Assembly: GCA_005791855.1 (NCBI GenBank)
Contig: SXUH01000020.1
Coordinates: 1-7,961 of the forward strand
From: Bdellovibrionales bacterium
GTDB lineage: Bacteria > Bdellovibrionota > Bacteriovoracia > Bacteriovoracales > Bacteriovoracaceae
Direction of reading: 5' to 3'
Length of the DNA stretch: 7,961 nucleotides
Positions within the stretch are counted from its first letter, which is position 1. Each line of letters starts with the position of its first letter. The notes under the pieces were generated by a model that was given only the letters and a program-made list of their open reading frames with translations, ran no database searches and was not told where the DNA came from. Shown here piece after piece: positions 1-6,553 of this stretch. Made by a program: the position numbers and the translations under genes.

Positions 1-660
1 GACGGAGCGCTTGATCCCCTCCTCGCCGAGGTCCGACTGGATGAACTCGAGGACCTCGCGGCCCCGCTCGCCGATGAGGGCGATGACGTTGATGTCGGCG
101 TTGGTGTTCCGGGCGATCATGCCCATGAGGACGGACTTCCCGACGCCGGAGCCGGCCATGATCGCCAGCCGCTGGCCCTTGCCCGCGGTGATGAAGCAGT
201 TGATGGAGTTGATCCCGGTGTCCAGGGACTCGCGGATCGGGGGCCTGTCCAGCGGGTTGAGCGGAACGCCGAAGATCGAGCGCTTCTCGAAGGGTCCGTC
301 GATCGGGCCCTTCCCGTCCAGCGGGTTGCCCTGGAAGTCGATGACCCGGCCGAGCATGTTAGCGGAGATCTTCACCTCCGTGACGATCTCCTTCAGGTGG
401 ATCTTCGTCTCCGAGTTGATCCCGGAGATCTCGTTGTAGGGCATGACCATGCAGTTCTGGCCCTGGATGGCGACGACCTCGCCCATGGAGCGCTCGCCGT
501 TCTCGGCGACGAACTCGACGTTACTGCCGAGCACGGCCCGCGGGACCGCGGCTTCGTAGACCATCCCCCGGGAGGCGACGATCTTCCCCACCTTCTCGTA
601 GGGGATCTTGGTTTCGATGTGCCGGAGGATCCGGTCGAGGTGCAGGCGTCCCTCAGTCAT
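1..660 (-). CDS. fliI: FliI, flagellar type III export ATPase (N-terminal half, cut by window edge)
   Basis: This is the cytoplasmic F1-beta-like ATPase that docks export substrates at the flagellar secretion gate. Translating the minus strand from the ATG at 660-658 gives 220 open residues running off the window; family members are about 440 residues. Visible are an N-terminal beta-barrel region (about 20-90), the conserved LGRVID...GNPLDGKGPI segment (103-120), NPLDRPPIRESLDTGI (135-150), Walker A AGSGVGKS (169-176, catalytic lysine K175) and IGERGREV (196-203), whose E202 matches the catalytic glutamate of the family. The start overlaps the fliH stop as ATGA, implying translational coupling with its stator partner FliH. 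A vacuolar/F1 or virulence type III ATPase is the alternative, but the flagellar neighbours make FliI nearly certain. Confidence 0.96.
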   Translation of the reverse strand, partial: MTEGRLHLDRILRHIETKIPYEKVGKIVASRGMVYEAAVPRAVLGSNVEFVAENGERSMGEVVAIQGQNCMVMPYNEISGINSETKIHLKEIVTEVKISANMLGRVIDFQGNPLDGKGPIDGPFEKRSIFGVPLNPLDRPPIRESLDTGINSINCFITAGKGQRLAIMAGSGVGKSVLMGMIARNTNADINVIALIGERGREVLEFIQSDLGEEGIKRSV

Positions 661-1469
661 TCGGGGCCCGCGCGGCTAACGACCTGCTCGAAGACCTTGT
701 CGATGTTCTTGAACACGCTCTCGAGGGACCCGTCGATCAGGCCGTTCTCCGACTCGAGGACGATCCCCGGCTGCTTGAGCTCCGGGACGATCTCCACGCG
801 GACGTTGCTGAGCTGGCCCAGGCGGGCCTCGACCTGCCGGATGATCTCCGGCATGTCCTTGAAGTTCTTCTTCCCGACCTTGACGATGAGGTTCTTCCGG
901 GCGCCCTGCTCGAGGATGAGCTTCTCGAGGAGGTCCTCGAGGTAGGCCTTGCTGTCCACTTCCTTGAGGACGATCCACTTCGTGAACCGCTTGACGAACT
1001 CGTAGACCTCCGCCTTGTTGGCCTCGAGGAGGTCCCCGGAGGTTTGCTTCACGGCTTCGATCACCTGGCTAAAGGCGCCGGTCTGGGCAGCCAGGAGCTC
1101 CTGGTGTTCGGCGTAGGCCTGCTGCTTCCCTTCCGCGCGGCCTTCCTCGAGGCCCTGCTCGAAGGCTTCCTTCTGGAGGGCCTCGAGCCGGCGCTTGACC
1201 TCACTCTGGATCCGGAGCTCGAGGTCCGACTGCTCCTGGCGGGCGTGGCCCCGGGAGTCCCGCACCACTTCGTCGATCCGGAAGTTCCCCTTCTTCTCGA
1301 AGCCGCGCTCGAGGCGCAGGGTTTCGTCGGAGGACGTCTTCCGCGTGACGGACTCTCCGCTGAGGGTCTTGAACTCGAAGGGCCGGAGCTCCGACTGGGA
1401 GATGACGTGCGTCCCCTTGAGGTCGCTGAATTCGAAGGAGCTGATCTTGGCGTCGCGAAGCTTTTGCAT
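657..1469 (-). CDS. fliH: FliH, flagellar export ATPase stator/regulator
   Basis: FliH dimers bind the N-terminus of FliI, restrain its ATPase and tether it to the C-ring and export gate. The 270-residue product has a variable N-terminus (1-80), a charged helical region with the family glycine zipper AxxxGxxxGxxxGxxxA (A102, G106, G110, G114, A118), a coiled coil to about 155, and a C-terminal domain related to the V/F-ATPase E/delta stalk (about 160-265, with VRVEIVPELKQPGIVLES near 223-240). The ATG at 1469-1467 lies 15 nt after the fliG stop; its ribosome site is weak (AAAGGG about 11 nt upstream), so coupling to fliG translation is likely. The tail overlaps fliI. Residues 12-19 and 31-38 carry the same FEFxxLxG motif (see findings). 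Identity rests on the glycine zipper, C-terminal domain and position between fliG and fliI. Confidence 0.93.
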   Translation of the reverse strand: MQKLRDAKISSFEFSDLKGTHVISQSELRPFEFKTLSGESVTRKTSSDETLRLERGFEKKGNFRIDEVVRDSRGHARQEQSDLELRIQSEVKRRLEALQKEAFEQGLEEGRAEGKQQAYAEHQELLAAQTGAFSQVIEAVKQTSGDLLEANKAEVYEFVKRFTKWIVLKEVDSKAYLEDLLEKLILEQGARKNLIVKVGKKNFKDMPEIIRQVEARLGQLSNVRVEIVPELKQPGIVLESENGLIDGSLESVFKNIDKVFEQVVSRAGPE

Positions 1470-1484
1470 AGTTTAGGTAACCCT

Positions 1485-2519
1485 TTAGACGAATGTGTCC
1501 CCTTCTCCGCCGCGGGCGATGATCGCCTTCCCCTTGGCTTCGAGGTCCTTGAGCTGCTGGACGATCTCCTGCTGCGCCTTCTCCACGTCGGAGACCTTCG
1601 TCGGCCCCATGGCGTCGAGGCCTTCCTTGAGGAGCGTCGCCGCCCGGTTCGACATGTTCTTGAAGAGCTTGGTCTTCACCTCGTCCGGCGCGGTCTTCAG
1701 CGCGGTGACGAGCTTCATGTTGTCCACGATCTTCAGGAGTTCCTGGATCCCCTTGTCGTCGACGTAGATCACGTCTTCGAAGACGAACATGAGCTTGCGG
1801 ATCTCCTCGGCGAGCTCCGGATCCTTCTCCTCCACCCGGGCCATGATGTTCTTCTCGGAGTTCTTGTCCATGAGGTTCAACATGTCGGCGATCGGCTCGA
1901 TCCCTCCGAGCTGCTGGGTGTCGATGGACCCGAGGGTCGAGAGTTCGGTCTTGAGGACGTCGTCGAGCTGGGCGATGAGCTCCGGCGAGACGAAGTCGAG
2001 GTTGGCGACCCGGAGGACGACCTCCGCCTGGAGGCCCTCCGGGAGCTTCCGGAGGACGTCGACCTTCTTCTCCACCGGCAGGTGGGCGCAGATGAGGGCG
2101 ATGGTCTGCGGGTGTTCGTTGATGAGGAAGTTCGCGAGGGTCCGGGTGTCCACCAGCTCGAGGGACTCAAGGGTGTTGGCGTTCCCGACGTCGACGATCT
2201 GGCCCAGGAGCTGCTTGGCCCGGTCTTCGCCGAGGGTGCTCAGGATGAAGTCCCGCCCCTTGTTCTCGGAGAAGAGGAGTTCGGAGTCTTCGTTCAGGGC
2301 CGAGTAGAACTCGTCGAGGACCTTCTTCACCATCCAGATCGGAGACTTCGAGATCGCGGACATGGTGTTGATCATCCGCTTGACGTCGTTGTCCTTCATG
2401 TGCTTGAAGATGAGCTTCGTCGTGGTCGGGCCCAGGGCCGACAGGAGGATCGCGGCCTTCTCCTGCCCGGAGAGCAACGCGTACTGAACGTCGGGGTCTA
2501 ATGATTTTTCTTCCGCCAC
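1485..2519 (-). CDS. fliG: FliG, flagellar motor switch/rotor protein
   Basis: FliG sits on the cytoplasmic face of the MS ring and carries the charged surface that meets the MotA stator, converting ion flow into rotation. The product is 344 residues, the usual size. The N-terminal domain (about 10-105) binds the FliF tail. The middle domain has the diagnostic EHPQTIA (135-141), which contacts FliM. The C-terminal domain contains MFVFEDV (244-250) and the torque helix NMSNRAATLLKEGLDAMGP (288-306). By alignment from memory to E. coli FliG, K264 and R281 are kept as K275 and R292, while D288, D289 and R297 become E299, G300 and K308. The start is GTG (2519-2517), chosen because AAGGAG lies 5 nt upstream and the family N-terminus fits. 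The gap to the fliF stop is 36 nt. Confidence 0.97.
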   Translation of the reverse strand: MAEEKSLDPDVQYALLSGQEKAAILLSALGPTTTKLIFKHMKDNDVKRMINTMSAISKSPIWMVKKVLDEFYSALNEDSELLFSENKGRDFILSTLGEDRAKQLLGQIVDVGNANTLESLELVDTRTLANFLINEHPQTIALICAHLPVEKKVDVLRKLPEGLQAEVVLRVANLDFVSPELIAQLDDVLKTELSTLGSIDTQQLGGIEPIADMLNLMDKNSEKNIMARVEEKDPELAEEIRKLMFVFEDVIYVDDKGIQELLKIVDNMKLVTALKTAPDEVKTKLFKNMSNRAATLLKEGLDAMGPTKVSDVEKAQQEIVQQLKDLEAKGKAIIARGGEGDTFV

Positions 2520-2524
2520 ACCTA

Positions 2525-2530
2525 CTCCTT
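2525..2530 (-). promoter_or_regulatory. Ribosome binding site of fliG (sets GTG start)
   Basis: AAGGAG on the minus strand lies 5 nt before the GTG at 2519-2517, in the 36-nt fliF-fliG gap. It supports this non-ATG start for fliG. Confidence 0.75.
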
Positions 2531-2555
2531 CCGGGACCTATCTAAAAAATTATGG

Positions 2556-4244
2556 TTACGCTATTTCCTTGTGGGCGTCCGCCGAGTGGATCATCTCGTG
2601 CACCACCTGCGCCGCCTTCCCCGGGTTCGCCTCGATGAGGGAGATGATCTTCTCCCGGAGCATGTTCCCTTCGATCTTCTCCGGGTTCAGCCGGTCTTCC
2701 ATCACCGGGAGGACGTCCTCGAGGCCCGGGAGCCGCTGGTTCGCCTGGATCTTCTCGAGCTCCTCGATGGTCTTCGGGAGGAAGTCGTCGATGGACTCGA
2801 CGGAGTTCTCCGTGAGCCACTGGATGAACGGCCTCACGACCATGAAGAAGAAGAGGGAGATGATCGCGCCGATCATGAGGTACTTGGTGATGTTCTTCAT
2901 GAGCTCGCGGTTCTCCCGGGCGCGCATGATGGCTTCCATCTCCGAGAGGTCCTCGGTGGCGAACTCCATGTTCTTGATGACGAGCTTGTCGCCGCGGTTC
3001 GCGTTGATCCCGAGGGACGAGGCGACGATCTGCTGGAAGTTCTGGAGCTCCTCCTCCGACCAGGCCTGGTACTTGGTGATCGGGAAGCCGTCGTCGCCCC
3101 GCATCGGCAGGCCGTTCTTATCCTTCACCGGGATCTTCTTCCCGTCCACCATCACGGCGACGGACATGTTCTGGATCTCGGCGGTGGGCTTCTTCGACTG
3201 GGTGACGGTGGTCGGGACGTTGAAGTTCCTCGTCACGAGGGACTTGTCGACGTCGTTCCGTGTCTCCGGGATGCCCGGCTGCGGGGCTTCGCCCGGGAGG
3301 TTTGACCGCGCGCCGGGGATCCCTTGCGGCGAGGGCCGGACGCCGACCATCTTCTGCTCGTTCCGGACCTCCGAGTGGACCGCGGCGTTCTCCCCGTCGT
3401 AGCTCGTCTGGGTCTCGACCTTCTCGGTGAAGTCCATCTTCAGGGAGACCTTCGCGATGACCTTCCCTTCTCCGATGACGCGGGAGAGGATCTCCTCGAC
3501 CTTCTTCTCGTACTGGGAGTTGAGCTTCGTTTCGAGAGCGATCCGGTTCGCCGTCTCCGTGGACATGTTGTCGCCGTCGTTTTCGGAGAGCTTCTTCCCG
3601 CGGGAGTCGATGACCACGACGTGGTGCGAGCGCATGCCGTCGACGGAGGAGCTCACGAGGGACTGGATCCCCTTGATCTCGTCGGAGGTCATGGTCACGC
3701 CGCGCTCGACGTCGAGGACGATGGAGGCGCTCGGGGGCTTGCGCTCGGAGACGAACGGCGAGGACTCGGGGATCGAGAGGTGGATCCGCGCCCGGGTCAC
3801 GCCCTTGATGTGCATGATGGTCTTCACGAGCTCCCCTTCGAGGGCCCGCTGCTTGTTGATCTTCTGGACGAAGGAGGTCGTCCCGAAGGCCTGCTTGTCG
3901 AAGACCTCGTAGCCGACGGTCCCGGTGAAGTTCACACCCTTCTTGGCGATCTCGAGCCGCCAGAGCTCCACCTGGTCCTCCGGCACCAGGATGGTCTTCC
4001 CGTCGTCCCGGACCTGGTAGCCGATCTTCCCCTCCTCGAGCATCCGCATGATGACGGAGGAGTCTTCCTTCGTGAGGTCGGTGTAGAGGACCTTGTAGTC
4101 GGTCTTGCTGGACCAGACGACGATCCCGACCATGGTGGCGATGAGGAGCCCGGCGATGCAGACGAGGCCGATCCTCCGGGAGAAGTCGAGGGACTTGAAG
4201 AAGTCCACGAAGTTCTGAAGCGTCTGAGTCAAAAAGTTGTTCAA
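2556..4244 (-). CDS. fliF: FliF, flagellar MS-ring protein
   Basis: FliF oligomerises in the inner membrane to form the MS ring, the base on which rod, switch and export gate assemble. The 562-residue product has the full family layout: a short cytoplasmic N-terminus, TM1 (about 25-45), periplasmic ring-building motifs (about 47-215), a third ring-building motif split by a Pro/Gly-rich collar insertion (about 275-355, including GIPGARSNLPGEAPQPGIP), TM2 (about 454-475), and a cytoplasmic tail ending in the amphipathic FliG-binding region (about 527-555, around LREKIISLIEANPGKAAQVV). The start is TTG at 4244-4242: a consensus AGGAGG lies 6 nt upstream and the next in-frame ATG (Met38) would fall inside TM1. 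The gene follows fliE after 68 nt, the largest gap in the block. Confidence 0.97.
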   Translation of the reverse strand: MNNFLTQTLQNFVDFFKSLDFSRRIGLVCIAGLLIATMVGIVVWSSKTDYKVLYTDLTKEDSSVIMRMLEEGKIGYQVRDDGKTILVPEDQVELWRLEIAKKGVNFTGTVGYEVFDKQAFGTTSFVQKINKQRALEGELVKTIMHIKGVTRARIHLSIPESSPFVSERKPPSASIVLDVERGVTMTSDEIKGIQSLVSSSVDGMRSHHVVVIDSRGKKLSENDGDNMSTETANRIALETKLNSQYEKKVEEILSRVIGEGKVIAKVSLKMDFTEKVETQTSYDGENAAVHSEVRNEQKMVGVRPSPQGIPGARSNLPGEAPQPGIPETRNDVDKSLVTRNFNVPTTVTQSKKPTAEIQNMSVAVMVDGKKIPVKDKNGLPMRGDDGFPITKYQAWSEEELQNFQQIVASSLGINANRGDKLVIKNMEFATEDLSEMEAIMRARENRELMKNITKYLMIGAIISLFFFMVVRPFIQWLTENSVESIDDFLPKTIEELEKIQANQRLPGLEDVLPVMEDRLNPEKIEGNMLREKIISLIEANPGKAAQVVHEMIHSADAHKEIA

Positions 4245-4250
4245 AAGAAT

Positions 4251-4256
4251 CCTCCT
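4251..4256 (-). promoter_or_regulatory. Ribosome binding site of fliF (sets TTG start)
   Basis: Consensus AGGAGG on the minus strand, spaced 6 nt from the TTG at 4244-4242. It is among the strongest Shine-Dalgarno sequences in the window and is paired with the weakest start codon. Confidence 0.8.
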
Positions 4257-4312
4257 GATTCCATCGTCCGTCGGTCCATCCTAGACCGCGGCCAAGCCAC
4301 CGGTTCGCCGAG

Positions 4313-4678
4313 TTAGATCTGCATCTTCATGATCTCCCGGTAGGCGTCCAGGACCTTCGTGCGCACCTGGTTCATCGTCCGGAAAGAAATATCGGCTTTC
4401 TCCACCGCTAGTAATGTTTCGTGTAAGTTCTGGCTCTCCCCCGAGGCGAGCTTCTCCATGGCGACGTTGGCTTCCTGCTGGAGTTCGTTCACCTTCCCCA
4501 GGGAGTCCTGGAGGAACTCTCCGAAGGTCTTGGCCTCGCCGGTGCCGGCCGGGCCGACGCTCGGGGCTTCGATCTTGAACCCCGAGGTCCCGAACTCGTT
4601 CCCGACCTTGCTCGTCCAGCCTTTGGCGTCGGCGTTCCCGAGGGTCTGCTGGAAGGCTGCAATGTTCTTAATCGCCAT
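4313..4678 (-). CDS. fliE: FliE, MS-ring to rod junction protein
   Basis: FliE is an early export substrate that joins the MS ring to the proximal rod. The product is 121 residues, near the usual 100-115 with a somewhat longer N-terminus. It has the family pattern: VNELQQEA (63-70), LASGESQNLHETLLAVEKA (77-95) and the C-terminal VRTKVLDAYREIMKMQI (105-121). The ATG at 4678-4676 follows a modest AGGA about 7 nt upstream and lies 20 nt after the flgC stop. Codons around HETLLAVEKADISF (about 4380-4435) are noticeably more AT-rich than in the neighbouring genes. There are no signal peptide or membrane segments, as expected for a type III secreted rod part. Confidence 0.95.
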   Translation of the reverse strand: MAIKNIAAFQQTLGNADAKGWTSKVGNEFGTSGFKIEAPSVGPAGTGEAKTFGEFLQDSLGKVNELQQEANVAMEKLASGESQNLHETLLAVEKADISFRTMNQVRTKVLDAYREIMKMQI

Positions 4679-4698
4679 GGTCCGTTCCTAGGTTAAGC

Positions 4699-5133
4699 TT
4701 ATCTTCCGATCTCCAGAGTCTTCATCGCCATCTGCTTGGTCGTGTTGATCGCGGTGACGTTGGACTCGTAGGCCCGCTGGGCCTCGATCATGTTCGCCAT
4801 CTCCACCATCGGGTTCACGTCCGGCATGGCCACGTACCCTTCGGCGTTGGCGTCGGGGTGGGCCGGGTCGTGCTTGAAGACGACCTTGTCCGTGTGGACG
4901 ACCTCCGTCGCGTGGACGGTCTGGGCGTTCTCCGCGAGCTCGCCTTCGAGGATCTCGGAGAAGGTCTCCCGCGCCGGCTCGGAGCCGAACACCACTTCCT
5001 TCCTCCGGTACGGGCCGCCCTCGGCCGTGCGGGTGGTCTGGGCGTTGGCGATGTTCGAGGAATGGGCCTCCATCCTCTTTCTCTGCGCGGCCAGGCCGCT
5101 GGAGCTGATGCGAAGGCTAGAGAGTAAATCCAT
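4699..5133 (-). CDS. flgC: FlgC, flagellar proximal rod protein
   Basis: FlgC is a structural subunit of the rod that crosses the periplasm as part of the drive shaft, and it is secreted by the flagellar export system. The 144-residue product (usual about 135-150) carries the N-terminal rod signature SSGLAAQRKRMEAHSSNIAN (11-30). The C-terminal motifs are EGYVAMPDVNPMVEMANMI (98-116) and EAQRAYESNVTAINTTKQM (117-135), characteristic of FlgC. The ATG at 5133-5131 is 8 nt past the flgB stop, with AGGG just upstream. This tight spacing means flgB and flgC are very likely translated from one message. No oddities were seen. Confidence 0.97.
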   Translation of the reverse strand: MDLLSSLRISSSGLAAQRKRMEAHSSNIANAQTTRTAEGGPYRRKEVVFGSEPARETFSEILEGELAENAQTVHATEVVHTDKVVFKHDPAHPDANAEGYVAMPDVNPMVEMANMIEAQRAYESNVTAINTTKQMAMKTLEIGR

Positions 5134-5141
5134 TTAGTGCC

Positions 5142-5549
5142 CTACTTTTCTGAGTTGATGGCGTATTTCATAATACCCATTTTCTTGTTGATGAGCTGGA
5201 CCAGGGCGTCGTACATGAGTTTGTTCTCCGCCATGGTGGCCATCTCTGCTTCCACGTCAACCGTATTGCCGTTTTCGTTTACCACGCCGTTCGGGTTGTC
5301 GTAGATCTCCGGTTCGAGGTTATTGAAGCCACCATTTCCGACGTTGTGGTGCCGTCCATCGCTGGCACTCATCTTCATCTGACCGTCGACGTCCAGAGCC
5401 CGGGCCAACGCTTCTTCGAAATCCATCTTCTTGGCCTTGAAGCCAGGAGTGTTGGCGTTCGCGACGTTGGAGGAGATGAGCTCTTGCCTCATCTCGCGGA
5501 AGTTCAACGCCGTCGTCAGTGCTCTTAAGGTCTTGTCATTCACATCCAT
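5142..5549 (-). CDS. flgB: FlgB, flagellar proximal rod protein
   Basis: FlgB forms the most membrane-proximal rod segment and is exported early by the flagellar type III apparatus. The product is 135 residues, the usual size. The N-terminal rod motif is MRQELISSNVANANTPGFKA (20-39), followed by MDFEEAL (42-48); the C-terminal region is NENGNTVDVEAEMATMAENK (91-110) then LMYDALVQLINKKMG (111-125). The ATG at 5549-5547 has GAGG 7 nt upstream. The gap from the regulator stop is 23 nt. The coding sequence is clearly less GC-rich than fliF or fliG, near 52% in the 60 bases I counted, though the protein is entirely typical. Confidence 0.96.
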   Translation of the reverse strand: MDVNDKTLRALTTALNFREMRQELISSNVANANTPGFKAKKMDFEEALARALDVDGQMKMSASDGRHHNVGNGGFNNLEPEIYDNPNGVVNENGNTVDVEAEMATMAENKLMYDALVQLINKKMGIMKYAINSEK

Positions 5550-5572
5550 GTGATGGCCTCAATAAGGTGTAT

Positions 5573-6514
5573 CTATCTTAGGTTAATGAAGTAGCTCGTG
5601 CCTTCCCCGCGGTACTCGTTGATCTTGTTCCGCAGGGTCCGGATGGACACGCCGAGGATCTTCGCGGCCTGGGTCCGGTTCTCGGAGGTGAAGACCAGGG
5701 CCTTCTTGATGAGGAGCTTCTCCGCGTCCTTGAGGGACATGAGCTTGAACCCGTCCTCGTCGGCCTCGACGGAGGCGAACTCGACCTTGCGCTCGCCGTT
5801 CTCGATGGCCTCGAGGTCGAGGGTCTTCCCGGCCATGTTCGCGAGGGTCTTGCGGATGAAGGCCTTGAGCTCGGTGAGGTTCTGGGTCCAGTTGTAGTCG
5901 GAGAGCTTCCGGGCGGCTTCCTCGGCGAGGGTGAGCTCACCGGTGCCCTGCTCGGACGCGAACTCGTTCATGAAGTGGCGGGCGATCAGCTCCACGTCCG
6001 TTCCCCTTTCGCGAAGGGCAACCACGTCGATGGAGGCTCCGCTGAAGTAAGTGTAAAGAGCGCGAGAGAACTTTCCGGCGCTGACCAGCTTCGACAGGTT
6101 CTTCGACGTCGTGGCGAGGATGCGGACGTCGAGCTCGTAGTCCGGTAGCTCCTGGAGGATAGTATAGAGGCGTTTCTGAAAACTTTCATCCAGGGCGTCG
6201 ATGTTGGCAAATATTACCGTCCCGCCGTTGGCCACTTCGAGGACCCCGCGGTTGAACCGGCCGGACTCGTCGTCCCGGTATCCCAGAACGATCTTCTCAA
6301 CCGTCTGCGAGTCGAAGCTGCAGTCGACGACCTCGAGGCGGGCGTTCTTCCGCGCGGAGTTGGTGTGGATGTACGAGCCCAAGGCTTTCTTGCCTGATCC
6401 AGTTTCCCCGGAGATCAGGACCGGCGTCTTAGTGACGGCGACGTTACGGGCCGTCTCCAAAGCAGTGTGGAACTTTGGATGATTACCTACGAGAACTAAA
6501 CCTTGAGTTAACAT
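5573..6514 (-). CDS. Degenerate NtrC-type (sigma-54 activator-like) flagellar regulator without receiver domain
   Basis: A DNA-binding regulator of the bacterial enhancer-binding protein fold, 313 residues. There is no receiver or other sensory domain; the AAA+ region starts at once. Walker A is present: GETGSGKK (36-43, K42). The Walker B position reads GGTVIFANIDAL (97-108), with A103-N104 where the family has Asp-Glu. The GAFTGA loop is shortened to about SGRFNRG (84-90). The family FRxDLxxRL reads FSRALYTYF (149-157), so both arginine fingers are absent. Sensor II GNxRE reads QNLTE (211-215). A Fis-type helix-turn-helix is intact (about 265-301, NRTQAAKILGVSIRTLRNKI). ATP binding is possible, but hydrolysis and sigma-54 remodelling are not expected. 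The ATG at 6514-6512 follows AGGAGGT at 3 nt. Position suggests control of the flagellar operon; the actual target is not shown by the sequence. Confidence 0.88.
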   Translation of the reverse strand: MLTQGLVLVGNHPKFHTALETARNVAVTKTPVLISGETGSGKKALGSYIHTNSARKNARLEVVDCSFDSQTVEKIVLGYRDDESGRFNRGVLEVANGGTVIFANIDALDESFQKRLYTILQELPDYELDVRILATTSKNLSKLVSAGKFSRALYTYFSGASIDVVALRERGTDVELIARHFMNEFASEQGTGELTLAEEAARKLSDYNWTQNLTELKAFIRKTLANMAGKTLDLEAIENGERKVEFASVEADEDGFKLMSLKDAEKLLIKKALVFTSENRTQAAKILGVSIRTLRNKINEYRGEGTSYFINLR

Positions 6515-6517
6515 TAG

Positions 6518-6524
6518 ACCTCCT
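6518..6524 (-). promoter_or_regulatory. Ribosome binding site of the regulator gene
   Basis: AGGAGGT on the minus strand, only 3 nt from the ATG at 6514-6512. The spacing is short, but no alternative in-frame ATG occurs before residue 183, so this start stands. Confidence 0.7.
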
Positions 6525-6541
6525 GTCCGTTGTTAGATTGG

Positions 6542-6553
6542 TTTTATACTATA
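6542..6553 (-). promoter_or_regulatory. Possible -10-like AT tract before the regulator
   Basis: TATAGTATAAAA on the minus strand overlaps the TPR-gene stop codon and lies 27 nt before the regulator start. It resembles a sigma-70 -10 box (TATAGT or TATAAA), but I find no convincing -35 at 16-18 nt and no sigma-54 or sigma-28 consensus. It may only reflect the local AT-richness. Tentative. Confidence 0.2.

Noticed and set aside
1..660. Possibility that fliI is truncated or a pseudogene
   Set aside because: The frame is open and all motifs are intact to the window edge; the truncation is only the window boundary.
1044..2501. Long plus-strand open frame (485 codons) opposite fliH and fliG
   Set aside because: Its Leu/Asp/Glu/Val/Arg-rich, low-complexity product is the antisense shadow of G/C-ending codons; fliG and fliH on the other strand are unmistakable.
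4272..4288. Small inverted repeat CGGTC/GACCG with 7-nt loop in the fliE-fliF gap
   Set aside because: Only 5 base pairs with no U tract following; too weak to be called a terminator, though an mRNA-processing site cannot be excluded.
3324..4316. Plus-strand open frame of 330 codons opposite fliF
   Set aside because: Same composition artefact: a D/L/V/H-rich translation with no recognisable domain, fully opposite a canonical FliF.
5363..5378. TGGCAC followed by TTCAT on the plus strand inside flgB
   Set aside because: Lacks the -12 GC at correct spacing and faces away from every gene in the window.
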